The notes under the pieces: generated by a model
What the model was told of the DNA's origin: nothing
The model's input: only the letters and a program-made list of their open reading frames with translations
Database searches by the model: none
Shown here: positions 1-7,739 of the stretch, one piece after another
Numbering within the stretch: the stretch's first letter is position 1
Layout of the letters: each line of letters opens with the position of its first letter
Position numbers and translations under genes: made by a program
DNA from: Chromobacterium paludis
GTDB taxonomy: Bacteria > Pseudomonadota > Gammaproteobacteria > Burkholderiales > Chromobacteriaceae
NCBI RefSeq assembly: GCF_008275125.1
Contig: NZ_CP043473.1
Span: 1,922,001 to 1,986,000, forward strand
DNA: 64,000 nucleotides
Reading direction: 5' to 3'

Positions 1-693
1 GCCGAACGCGGCAAGCTGACCGCCACCCACTCCATCATCGCGCGCGAATTCCGCTCCGGCACCTGGGTCAAGGACAACCAGAACTTCATCAATGTGCGTG
101 AGATGCTGCCGGACAACACCCTGCTGGGCGTGCGCATCTACACCTATGACCAGAACTTCAAGCTGGTGCGCACCCGCCTGGCGGAGCGCGGCACCTACTC
201 CAAGCAGGATCACAGCTGGCAGCTGGAGAACGTCAAGGAAACCACCCTGGCCGCCGACCACACCAGCAGCGCCTTCTACCCCAGCCTGAACTGGAAATCC
301 ATCGTCGAGCCGTCCATTCTGTCCGTGCTGCTGGTGGTGCCGGAGCAGATGTCGGCGCTGAACCTGCTGACCTATATCGAGCACCTGAAGAAGAACAAGC
401 AACAAACCCAGCGCTATGAGATTGCGTTGTGGAGCAAGCTGTTCTACCCGCTGGCCTGCATCTCGATGGCGCTGGTGGCCCTGGCCTTCACGCCGCAGCA
501 GCGCCGCCACGGCCAGCTGGGCATCAAGCTGTTCGCCGGCATCTGTCTGGGCGTGACCTTCCACTTTGTCAACCGCCTGTTCGGCCACCTCGGCCTGCTG
601 TACGACTGGAACGCCATCCTATCCGCCACGCTGCCCACGCTGCTGTTCTTCCTGGGCGGCCTCGCCATCATCGCGAAACAGGAAAGGCGCTGA
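1..693 (+). CDS. lptG: LPS export system permease LptG (3' part)
   Basis: Inner-membrane permease of the LptBFG complex, which extracts lipopolysaccharide from the inner membrane and passes it to the LptC-A bridge. The window opens inside the gene: frame 1 is open from the first base and 230 C-terminal residues remain of a family that is usually about 355. The visible part is the end of the periplasmic beta-jellyroll region, followed by a cytoplasmic loop and three hydrophobic segments near the C-terminus, typical of LptG/LptF. LptG is preferred over LptF because the gene sits last before glnD and ends like LptG; lptF would lie upstream, outside the window. The stop is one base before the glnD start. 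Confidence 0.88.
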   Translation, partial: AERGKLTATHSIIAREFRSGTWVKDNQNFINVREMLPDNTLLGVRIYTYDQNFKLVRTRLAERGTYSKQDHSWQLENVKETTLAADHTSSAFYPSLNWKSIVEPSILSVLLVVPEQMSALNLLTYIEHLKKNKQQTQRYEIALWSKLFYPLACISMALVALAFTPQQRRHGQLGIKLFAGICLGVTFHFVNRLFGHLGLLYDWNAILSATLPTLLFFLGGLAIIAKQERR

Positions 694-694
694 T

Positions 695-3265
695 ATGACG
701 CTTGCGGCCACACCCCTGCAACATTGGCGGCAGACGCTGGCCGACAAGCGGCAACAACTGGCGGCGCGCTACCGCGAAACCCGCGACGCGCCGTCCTATC
801 TGCGGCATTACAGCCGCGCGGTGGACGAGGCGCTGGCCGAGCTGTGGACGGCGCAGGGCCTGGCGCGCGAGGCCAGCCTGGCGGCGGTGGGCGGCTACGG
901 CCGCGGCCAGCTGTTCCCGGGTTCGGACATCGACATCCTGATCCTGCTGCCGGAGGCGGCGCCCAACGAGCTGCAGGACAAGGTATCCGGCTTTATCGGC
1001 CTGCTGTGGGACATCGGCCTGGAGATAGGCCACAGCGTGCGCACGGTGGCGGAATGCCTGAGCGAGGCCCGCGCCGACATCACCATAGAAACCAATCTGC
1101 TGGAAAACCGTCTGGTGGCCGGCCCCTTGGCGCCGTGGCTGGAGCTGATCCAGCAACTGGAAGCCCAACGAGAGCCGCTAGCCTTTTTCGAGGGCAAGAC
1201 GCGCGAGCAACAGCAGCGGCACACCAAGCACTTCGGCGTCAGCAACAATCTAGAGCCCAATCTCAAGGAAAGCCCGGGCGGCCTGCGCGACCTGCACACC
1301 ATACTGTGGATCAGCAAGGCGGCCGGCCTGGGCGACAACTGGGACGCGCTGGTGCGGCGCGGCATCCTGACCCTGGCCGAGGCCAGGCTGATCAAGCATA
1401 GCGAGGACGAGCTGCAGAAGCTGCGCATCGACCTGCACCTCTTGGCCCGGCGCCGCGAGGACAGGCTGATCTTCGACCTGCAGCAGCAAGTCGCCCTGGC
1501 TTGGGGCTTGGCCGACACGCCGGCCAAGCGCGCCAGCGAACAGCTGATGCAGCTTTACTTCCGCGCCGCCAAAACCGTCAACCAGCTCAACGGCATCCTG
1601 CTGCCCAATCTGCGCGGCCGCATCTACTGCCAGGTGCCGCGCGTCACCCAGCACATCAATGAATACTTCCATGCGGTCAACGGCATGCTGGGCATACGCG
1701 AGGTCCACGTCTTCGACCGCCACCCGCACGCCGTCCTGGAAGCCTTCCTGACGCTGCAGCGCCACCCGGAGCTGTCCGGCTTCGCGCCGCGCATGCTGCG
1801 CGCGCTGTGGCACGCGCGCAGCCAGATCAACGACCGCTTCCGCCAGGACCCGCGCAACCGCGCCACCTTTCTGCAGCTGTTCCGCGAACCGTCCGGCCTG
1901 ACCCGCACGCTCAGGCGCATGAACCTGTACGGCATCCTGGGCCAATACCTGCCCAACTTCGGCCAGATCATCGGCCAGATGCAGCACGACCTGTTCCATG
2001 TCTACACCGTGGACGAGCACATCCTGATGGTGGTGCGCAACCTGCGCCGCTTCGCCATCAGCGCCTACAACCACGAATACCCCTTCCTGTCGCGGCTGAT
2101 CAACGACTTCGAACGGCCGGAGGCGCTGTATCTGGCCGGACTGTTCCACGACATCGCCAAGGGCCGAGGCGGCGACCACTCGCAGCTGGGCATGGCCGAC
2201 GCCGAAGCCTTCTGCCGCAGCCACGGCTTGCTGGAAGAAGACTGCGCGCTGATCGTCTGGCTGGTGCAGCACCACCTGACCATGTCCAGCATCGCGCAAA
2301 AGCAAGACATCTACGACCCGGAAACCGTGCAGCGCTTCGCCGAACTGGTGGGCACGCCGCGCCGGCTGGCCGCGCTGTATCTGCTGACGGTGGCGGACAT
2401 CCGCGGCACCAGCCCCAAGGTGTGGAACACCTGGAAGGCCAAGCTGCTGGAAGACCTGTACCACGCCACGCTGCGCGTGCTGTCGCGCGGCGGCGAAACC
2501 GACATCGCCTCGGAACTCGAAGCCCGCAAGAACCAGGCGCGCGCCCTGCTGCGCTTGCACGCCATCCCGGACGGCGTGGAAGCCGGACTGTGGGCGCAGC
2601 TGGACACCGTCTACTTCCTGCGCCACGAGGCCAAGGAAATCGCCTGGCATGCCCGCGTCTTGAACCGCCAGCTCAACCCCGACGCGCCGCAAGTCAGAGC
2701 AAGGCTGGCCGACGACCACGACGGCATCCAGGTGCTGGTCTACTCGCCGGACCGGCCGGAACTGTTCGCCCGCGCCTGCGCCTTCTTCGGCCGCACCAAT
2801 TACAGCATCGCCGACGCCAAGGTCTACACCACGCGCCATGGCTACGCGCTGGATACTTTCCACGTCTTCGTGCCCGAGCATCATGACGGCGACTACCGCG
2901 ACATGATCAACTTCATCGAATTTGAACTGGCCGCCGCGCTGGCGGCGGACCAGCCCCTGCCATTGCCGCCCCAAGGCCGCATCAGCCGCCACCTGAAGCA
3001 CTTCCCTATCACGCCGCAGGTCTCCATCCGCCCGGATGACAAGGACAATTACTTCATCCTGTCCATCGTGGCGGGAGACCGACCCGGCCTGCTGGCCCGC
3101 ATCGCCAAGGTGCTGGCCGACTACCGGCTCAATGTGCAGTCGGCCAAGATCATGACCCTGGGCAGCCGCGCCGAAGACTCTTTCCTGATTTCCGGCCCGG
3201 GACTCAAAGACGACAAGACCGCGCTGGCGCTGGAGGCGGAGCTGATCAACGCGCTGCGCGTCTGA
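695..3265 (+). CDS. glnD: Bifunctional uridylyltransferase/uridylyl-removing enzyme GlnD
   Basis: Senses glutamine and uridylylates or deuridylylates the PII protein, controlling nitrogen assimilation. The 856-residue length is normal. Visible domains in order: nucleotidyltransferase with GGYGRGQLFPGSDIDIL around residues 65-81; GlnD PII-uridylyltransferase linker; HD domain with HDIAKGRGGDHS near residue 485; and two C-terminal ACT domains beginning at about QVLVYSPDRPELFAR and FILSIVAGDRPGLLAR. The ATG at 695 follows the lptG stop directly (TGATATG), so translation may be coupled. An in-frame open stretch reaches further upstream but lies wholly inside lptG and is not used. No defect is seen in the key motifs. 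Confidence 0.97.
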   Translation: MTLAATPLQHWRQTLADKRQQLAARYRETRDAPSYLRHYSRAVDEALAELWTAQGLAREASLAAVGGYGRGQLFPGSDIDILILLPEAAPNELQDKVSGFIGLLWDIGLEIGHSVRTVAECLSEARADITIETNLLENRLVAGPLAPWLELIQQLEAQREPLAFFEGKTREQQQRHTKHFGVSNNLEPNLKESPGGLRDLHTILWISKAAGLGDNWDALVRRGILTLAEARLIKHSEDELQKLRIDLHLLARRREDRLIFDLQQQVALAWGLADTPAKRASEQLMQLYFRAAKTVNQLNGILLPNLRGRIYCQVPRVTQHINEYFHAVNGMLGIREVHVFDRHPHAVLEAFLTLQRHPELSGFAPRMLRALWHARSQINDRFRQDPRNRATFLQLFREPSGLTRTLRRMNLYGILGQYLPNFGQIIGQMQHDLFHVYTVDEHILMVVRNLRRFAISAYNHEYPFLSRLINDFERPEALYLAGLFHDIAKGRGGDHSQLGMADAEAFCRSHGLLEEDCALIVWLVQHHLTMSSIAQKQDIYDPETVQRFAELVGTPRRLAALYLLTVADIRGTSPKVWNTWKAKLLEDLYHATLRVLSRGGETDIASELEARKNQARALLRLHAIPDGVEAGLWAQLDTVYFLRHEAKEIAWHARVLNRQLNPDAPQVRARLADDHDGIQVLVYSPDRPELFARACAFFGRTNYSIADAKVYTTRHGYALDTFHVFVPEHHDGDYRDMINFIEFELAAALAADQPLPLPPQGRISRHLKHFPITPQVSIRPDDKDNYFILSIVAGDRPGLLARIAKVLADYRLNVQSAKIMTLGSRAEDSFLISGPGLKDDKTALALEAELINALRV

Positions 3266-3302
3266 AATTTCCCATTTGAATATTTCATGCCAAACGTTAC
3301 CA

Positions 3303-3320
3303 TTGCATTTCACAATGCAA
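3303..3320. promoter_or_regulatory. Inverted repeat before a GNAT gene
   Basis: TTGCAT and ATGCAA are separated by six bases (TTCACA) and lie immediately before the AAGGAG ribosome-binding site of the acetyltransferase at 3331. It could be an operator or an RNA hairpin that affects ribosome access. No regulator is recognised. Confidence 0.3.
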
Positions 3321-3330
3321 GGAGCATGAC

Positions 3331-3897
3331 ATGAGCGATATTCTGCGCGACATCCCGGACCAGATCGAAAGCGAACGCCTGATTCTGCGCAGCCCGCAAC
3401 CCGGCGACGGCCCCATCGTATATTCCGCGGTCTGCGCCTCGCTGGATGCGCTGCGCGCCTTCCCCGCCTCCATGCCCTGGGCGCTGGAAGAACCGTCGGT
3501 CGACATCTCGGAAACCTTCTGCCGCCAAAGCCGCGTCGACTATCTAGCCCGCAAAAACCTGACCATGCTGCTGTTCCTGAAGGACGGCGGCCACTTCGTC
3601 GGCGCCAGCGGATTGCATAGCATCAGCTGGAAACACCAGCGGGCGGAAATCGGCTTCTGGGTCCACCACGACTGGCAAGGTCAGGGCCTGATAAGCGAAG
3701 CCACGCGCGCTATCTGCGCCTTTGCGCGGCAGGAGCTGGGCCTGCGCCGCATCGCCTGCCTGTCCGACGAGCAAAACGTGGCCAGCCGCCGCGTGGCGGA
3801 ACGCGCCGGCTTCACGCTGGAAGGCATCATGCGCAACGAGCGCATCGCGCCGGACGGCAGCCTGCGCCACACCACCCTGTATGCGCTGACCAACTAA
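3331..3897 (+). CDS. GNAT acetyltransferase, RimJ/RimL type
   Basis: A 188-residue acetyl-CoA-dependent N-acetyltransferase of the RimJ/RimL/SpeG-like group. It opens with the family pattern IESERLILRSPQPGD, has the acetyl-CoA-binding turn WQGQGLISEA around residues 113-122, and ends with the conserved SRRVAERAGFTLEG segment. Similar proteins acetylate ribosomal N-termini, polyamines or antibiotics; the substrate cannot be read from the sequence. The start has a strong AAGGAG site at 3319-3324. The next gene starts 11 bases after the stop, so the two may be co-transcribed. Confidence 0.85.
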   Translation: MSDILRDIPDQIESERLILRSPQPGDGPIVYSAVCASLDALRAFPASMPWALEEPSVDISETFCRQSRVDYLARKNLTMLLFLKDGGHFVGASGLHSISWKHQRAEIGFWVHHDWQGQGLISEATRAICAFARQELGLRRIACLSDEQNVASRRVAERAGFTLEGIMRNERIAPDGSLRHTTLYALTN

Positions 3898-3908
3898 AAT
3901 CAAATTCC

Positions 3909-4679
3909 GTGCGATCTCACAAGTTAAGCCAGCCAGACGCCCATCTGCGCTATCACGACCTTCCCGGCCATGGCGCGCCGCTCATCATGCTGCATGGACT
4001 GGGCTGCGCCTCGTCCTTCGACTATCCGCGGCTCATGGCCGAGCCGGGCCTAGCCGGCCGCCGCGCCTTGCTGGTCGATCTGTTGGGCCATGGTTTCAGC
4101 GACAAGCCGGAAGACTTCAGCTACACCCCGCGCGCCCAAGCGCAAACGCTGGCCCAATGGATCGAACATCTGGACTTGCGCGGCTTCGACCTGTTCGGCC
4201 ACAGCATGGGCGGCAGTGTCGCCATCGAACTGGCCACCTTGATGCCGGGTCGCATCCGGCACGTGGTCTTGGCCGAGCCGAACTTGGACAGCGGCGGCGG
4301 CACCTATAGCCGCGCGATAGCGGCCTGGGGCGAGGCCGACTACGTCGCGCGCGGCCACGGGGCAAGCATTGCGGCCTTTGGGGCGAACAACCCCAACTGG
4401 GCCGGCAGCATGGCCGTCGCCTCGCCGCTGGCTGTGCACCGCGCGGCGAAGGGACTGATAGAAGGCAGCCCGGTCAGCTGGCGCGATCAATTGCAGGCGC
4501 TGAGCATGCCGCGTTGCATCATCTTCGGCGAACGCTCCCTGCCCGATCCGGACACCGAATGGCTGCCGCGCCACGGCATCGCCACCCGCATCGTCCCCGA
4601 CGCCGGCCATTCCCTGGCCTGGGATAGTCCAGCCGGATTCGCCGCCGCCATCGCATCGACGTTGAAGGCAAACGCATGA
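3909..4679 (+). CDS. Alpha/beta hydrolase
   Basis: A 256-residue alpha/beta-hydrolase-fold enzyme. The nucleophile elbow GHSMGG places the catalytic serine at about residue 99; the HGLG segment near residue 29 fits the oxyanion hole, and the histidine of PDAGHSLAWD near the C-terminus completes the likely triad. There is no signal peptide, so it is cytoplasmic; the substrate is unknown. The start chosen is GTG at 3909, with no clear ribosome-binding site, so the true start is less certain than the rest. Its stop overlaps the start of the next acetyltransferase (ATGA), indicating a shared transcript. Confidence 0.8.
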   Translation: MRSHKLSQPDAHLRYHDLPGHGAPLIMLHGLGCASSFDYPRLMAEPGLAGRRALLVDLLGHGFSDKPEDFSYTPRAQAQTLAQWIEHLDLRGFDLFGHSMGGSVAIELATLMPGRIRHVVLAEPNLDSGGGTYSRAIAAWGEADYVARGHGASIAAFGANNPNWAGSMAVASPLAVHRAAKGLIEGSPVSWRDQLQALSMPRCIIFGERSLPDPDTEWLPRHGIATRIVPDAGHSLAWDSPAGFAAAIASTLKANA

Positions 4680-5215
4680 ATACCCTGGCTGGTGAAACCG
4701 CCCGCCTGCGCATCGAAGCGCTGCGCGAGGCCCACGCGGACGAACTGTTCGACGCCTTTCAAGCCGCTGAGCTATATCGCTTCATCCCGGAACGGCCGCA
4801 TCCCTCATTGGCATCCATGCGCGCCGAATACCACGAGTTCGCCGGCGGCGCGCCGGCCGACAGCGGCGAAATTTGGCTGAACTGGGCACTGCGCCTCAAG
4901 GCCGGCGGCGAAGCCATCGGCACCTTGCAGGCCACCCGCTTCGCCGACGGCAGCCAGTGGCTGGGCTATAAGCTGGCGCCCGCTCACTGGGGGCAGGGAC
5001 TGGCCAGCGAAGCGCTGGGCTGGCTGGCGCCGGCCTTGCGGCCTTGGCTGGCGCATGGCCCACTGCTGGCCGCCGTGGACAGCCGCCACTCCGCCTCTGA
5101 GCGCGTGCTGCTCAAAAATGGCTTCCGGCTGCTGCGCGAGGAAACGGCGGAACTGCACGGCGAGCCGTCCTTGGACAGGATTTATGCTTTCGAATCAGGA
5201 CAATCCAATCTTTGA
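4676..5215 (+). CDS. GNAT acetyltransferase
   Basis: A 179-residue GNAT-family protein of the same broad RimJ/RimL group as the gene at 3331, though clearly divergent from it. It begins with GETARLRIEALREAHADELFDAF and has the cofactor-binding segment HWGQGLASEALGW around residue 103. The SERVLLKNGFRLLREE segment is the usual C-terminal helix-strand unit. It overlaps the upstream hydrolase by four bases, and a GAAGG sequence seven bases before the ATG is a plausible ribosome-binding site. The substrate is unknown. Its 3' end carries the -35 element of the promoter for the next gene. Confidence 0.82.
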   Translation: MNTLAGETARLRIEALREAHADELFDAFQAAELYRFIPERPHPSLASMRAEYHEFAGGAPADSGEIWLNWALRLKAGGEAIGTLQATRFADGSQWLGYKLAPAHWGQGLASEALGWLAPALRPWLAHGPLLAAVDSRHSASERVLLKNGFRLLREETAELHGEPSLDRIYAFESGQSNL

Positions 5216-5265
5216 CCAGATCGCGGACACGCGCTATGCTGGCCGCCAATGTTACGTTAACGTAA
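5212..5265 (+). promoter_or_regulatory. Sigma-70 promoter with a palindromic operator before the MaoC gene
   Basis: A -35 box TTGACC (5212-5217), a 17-base spacer and a -10 box TATGCT (5235-5240) predict a start near 5247. The perfect 14-base palindrome TTACGTTAACGTAA (5252-5265) follows just downstream, where a bound repressor would block elongation. From memory the half-site TTACGT resembles MerR/TetR-type operators of acyl-CoA metabolism; this is a suggestion, not an identification. No matching regulator gene is nearby. Confidence 0.5.
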
Positions 5266-5273
5266 GCTGAATC

Positions 5274-5753
5274 ATGCTCTACTTCGAAGACCTGCAGCTC
5301 GGCCAACGCTTTTTCAGCGCCGAGCACACCCTGTCCGAAGCCGAAATCATCGCCTTCGCCCGCCAGTTCGATCCGCAGCCCTTCCATACGGACCCCGAGG
5401 CGGCGAAACAGACCTTCTTCAACGGCCTGGCGGCCAGCGGCTGGCACACCAGCAGCCTGACCATGCGCCTGGTGGCCGAATCGGAACTGGGCAAAGCCGC
5501 CAACGGCCTGATCGGCATGCAGATAGACAAAATGCGCTGGCCGCAGCCGACGCGCGCCGGCGACACGCTGCAAGTGGAAGTGGAAGTGCTGGAAAAGCGC
5601 CGCTCCGGCAGCCAGCCGGACTTCGGCGTGGTGAAAGTCAAATGGACCACGCGCAATCAGGATGACGCCATCGCCATGCAGCTGGAGTGCGCCATCTGGC
5701 TGCAATGCCGGCAAACCGCGCCGGAACGCAGCGCGCCCGTCCCGCAAGCCTGA
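5274..5753 (+). CDS. MaoC-like hot-dog-fold dehydratase
   Basis: A 159-residue MaoC-domain protein, a fold used by (R)-specific enoyl-CoA hydratases and related acyl-thioester enzymes. The DEDLQ-type opening (YFEDLQLGQRF) and the FARQFDPQPFHTDPEAA segment (residues about 27-43) match the hydratase active-site region with its Asp/His pair, followed by the GLAASGWHTSSLTMRL helix. It is expected to act on acyl-CoAs in the cytoplasm. It appears monocistronic, with its own promoter and palindromic operator at 5212-5265. The ATG has only a weak ribosome-binding site. The physiological substrate is not evident. Confidence 0.85.
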   Translation: MLYFEDLQLGQRFFSAEHTLSEAEIIAFARQFDPQPFHTDPEAAKQTFFNGLAASGWHTSSLTMRLVAESELGKAANGLIGMQIDKMRWPQPTRAGDTLQVEVEVLEKRRSGSQPDFGVVKVKWTTRNQDDAIAMQLECAIWLQCRQTAPERSAPVPQA

Positions 5754-5833
5754 GGCGACGACGCGTTAGCCCGCTTGACGAAAAATGACAATTAGCTAAC
5801 CATGCTCCAGCCCTTCATCGCCGGAGCCTACCC

Positions 5834-6571
5834 ATGTCTCACAATCATTTCGCCAACCCGGACATCGCCAGCCGCTACGATCGGCACCGCCCGCCCGTGC
5901 ACGGCATCATCGAGGACTGGCTGCGGGAAGCCGGCTTGGCCGGCCCCTATCGCCGCGCGGTGGACATCGCCTGCGGCACCGGTCACTCCACCCTGCCCTT
6001 GCTGAGGCTGGCCGATACCGTCGAAGGCATCGACGCTTCGCCGCAGATGGCGGAGCAAGCCAGGCGCAAAGGCCTGGACGTCCAGGTGGGCGATTTGGCG
6101 TCGCTAGCCTCGGCCCAGTACGACCTGCTGAGCATTTGCATGGCTTTTCACTGGTTCGACCGCGCAGAGGCGCTGCGGGAAATGCGCCGGGCGTCACAAC
6201 CGGGCGCGACTTGGCTGATCTACAATTTCTGGCTGGCCGGCCACCGCGCGGATCCGGCTTTCAATCACTGGCTACGCGACAGCTATCCGCGGCAGTTTCC
6301 CGCGCCTCAGCGCGCCGTGCCGCATTTCCAGCCGCAGGCGGAGGAAACCGGCATCCAGCTGATGCGCCAGGGGCAAGGCTCGCTGCCCGTGACCTTCAGC
6401 CGGCGGCAGCTCATCGCCTATCTGACCACGCAGAGCAATATCGAAGCCGCCCTGAGCGACACCTTCGGCTATGCCGATGCGGAAACCCTGCTCGACGCCA
6501 GCCTGCCGGCCATCTCCAACCCCGATGGCTTCGAATACGGCTACCGCTACAGCATCTGCCGGCTAGTTTGA
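5834..6571 (+). CDS. Class I SAM-dependent methyltransferase
   Basis: A 245-residue Rossmann-fold methyltransferase of the UbiE/Tam-like group. Motif I, VDIACGTGHS, is at about residues 43-52; the acidic residue binding the SAM ribose is in EGIDASPQM, and motif II is LLSICMAFHWFDRAEAL. Proteins with this exact motif series are often trans-aconitate or ubiquinone-type methyltransferases, but the acceptor here is unknown. GGAG seven bases before the ATG supports the start. It is convergent with the GMP reductase gene that follows. Confidence 0.83.
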   Translation: MSHNHFANPDIASRYDRHRPPVHGIIEDWLREAGLAGPYRRAVDIACGTGHSTLPLLRLADTVEGIDASPQMAEQARRKGLDVQVGDLASLASAQYDLLSICMAFHWFDRAEALREMRRASQPGATWLIYNFWLAGHRADPAFNHWLRDSYPRQFPAPQRAVPHFQPQAEETGIQLMRQGQGSLPVTFSRRQLIAYLTTQSNIEAALSDTFGYADAETLLDASLPAISNPDGFEYGYRYSICRLV

Positions 6572-6609
6572 GCGCGGCGCCGGCATGACCGGAGCGCGCG
6601 CTCGCGCCA

Positions 6610-7560
6610 TCAACGGTAAACCTGGATCATCTCCACTTCGCGCAGCGCGGACAGCGTGCTGCCGCCGGCGTAGCTGATGGAGGACTGCAGGTCTTCCTGC
6701 AGCTCGCGCAGCAGCTTGGGGATGCTGCCCTTGTACTCGACCAGGATCTTCTTGCCTTCGACGTTGACGTAGGCGCCCTTGTTGAATTGCGAGGCGCTGC
6801 CGAAGTATTCCTTGTAGTGCTTGCCGCTGATTTCCACGATATCACCAGCGGATTCGTCGTAGCCGGCGAACAGCGAGCCAGCCATCACCATTTTGGCGCC
6901 GCAGACCAGGGCCTTGGCGATGTCGCCGTGCTCGACGATGCCGCCGTCGGCGATCACCGGAATCTTCACCGCGCCCACGCAATCGCGCACGGTGGAGATC
7001 ATCGGACGGTGGAAGCCGGTCTTGTTCTTGGTGATGCAGACGCGGCCGCCGGCGATGCCGGCCTTGATCGCGTCGCAGCCCCAGGCTTCCAGATCGCGCG
7101 CGGCTTCGGCGGTGGCGACGTTGCCGCCGATCAGGAAGGTGTCAGGGAAGTGTTGCTTGATGTGCTTGATCATCCGCTCCGCCTTGACGCACCAGGCGTT
7201 GGCGATGTCCAGCGTCATGTATTCCGGCGTCAGGCCAGCCGCCTTCAACGCGTCCAGCTGTTCGATGGTGTCTTCATTGACGCCGACGCTGATGGAGGCG
7301 AACAGGCCCTTGGACTGCATGTCGCGGGTGAAGGCCACCGCGTCGACATTGAAGCGGTGCATAGTGTAGAACCAGCCCTGGCGGGCGAAGTACTCGCAGG
7401 TCTCCGCCGATACCACGGACTTCATATTGGAGGGATAGACCGGCATCACAAAAGTGCGCGGTCCGAATTGCACGGAGGTGTCGCACTCCTTGCGGCTGTC
7501 CACCACGGTTTTCTTCGGCACCAGGTATACGTCGCCGTAATTGAGTTCGGTCTGGATCAT
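6610..7560 (-). CDS. guaC: GMP reductase-like protein (GuaC type 2)
   Basis: Closest to the Bacillus-type GMP reductase, which converts GMP to IMP with NADPH for purine salvage. It is a 316-residue TIM-barrel protein of the IMPDH/GMPR family. MHRF, the SISVGV strand, GNVATAEAARDLE, VCITKNKTGF with the catalytic cysteine at residue 175, IADGG, and the KEYFGSASQF and DLQSSISYAGG segments all match type 2 GuaC. Two places depart from what I know of the family: the phosphate loop reads GIAGG rather than GIGPG, and the region after C175 reads HRPMIST rather than the glycine-rich GTGGWQ. The chosen ATG has GGGAG nine bases upstream; a longer frame to 7611 would run through the terminator-like leader and is rejected. 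Confidence 0.8.
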   Translation of the reverse strand: MIQTELNYGDVYLVPKKTVVDSRKECDTSVQFGPRTFVMPVYPSNMKSVVSAETCEYFARQGWFYTMHRFNVDAVAFTRDMQSKGLFASISVGVNEDTIEQLDALKAAGLTPEYMTLDIANAWCVKAERMIKHIKQHFPDTFLIGGNVATAEAARDLEAWGCDAIKAGIAGGRVCITKNKTGFHRPMISTVRDCVGAVKIPVIADGGIVEHGDIAKALVCGAKMVMAGSLFAGYDESAGDIVEISGKHYKEYFGSASQFNKGAYVNVEGKKILVEYKGSIPKLLRELQEDLQSSISYAGGSTLSALREVEMIQVYR

Positions 7561-7592
7561 GCGTGTTGCTCCCAAAGCTGGATAGGTAGTCG

Positions 7593-7720
7593 AAAAAAAC
7601 AGGGGCCCCAAACAAAGACGGGAGCCCTATAGGCTCCCATTTGCAGCTACCCCTGCGATGCCGTCTTTGGCTCGCACGCAGTTACGTAATCAAGCTACGC
7701 TCATTATTTCTTCACGTCAA
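7593..7720 (-). promoter_or_regulatory. guaC leader: candidate attenuator or riboswitch
   Basis: Reading the minus strand, a weak promoter (TTGACG at 7720-7715, 17-base spacer, TAGCTT at 7697-7692) precedes a leader of about 125 bases. The leader contains GGGAGCC/GGCTCCC, a 7-bp hairpin, and an alternative pairing of GGGCTCC with GGGGCCC (one G-U) followed by CTG and seven T residues (complement of 7593-7599), which is an intrinsic terminator. The two hairpins share the GGCTCC segment and cannot coexist. Further pairings AAAGACGG/CCGTCTTT and CAGGGG/CCCCTG add a third layer. No long leader peptide is obvious. I do not recognise a known riboswitch class. Confidence 0.5.
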
Positions 7721-7739
7721 GAGTCTGAAGGTAAAATTT

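Noticed and set aside
566..694. Longer glnD start within lptG
   Set aside because: The in-frame extension lies fully inside the end of lptG and lacks a ribosome-binding site. The ATG at 695 gives the normal GlnD length and follows the lptG stop directly.
7561..7611. Extended N-terminus of guaC starting at 7611
   Set aside because: It would translate through the terminator U-tract and hairpin; the extra residues do not resemble GMP reductase, and GGGAG is placed correctly for the ATG at 7560.
6787..7632. Long plus-strand frame opposite guaC
   Set aside because: It is an antisense shadow of a GC-rich gene: composition is rich in His, Gly, Ala and Arg with no motif, and guaC is clearly coding on the other strand. 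The same applies to other long antisense frames, such as those opposite glnD and the GGDEF-EAL gene.
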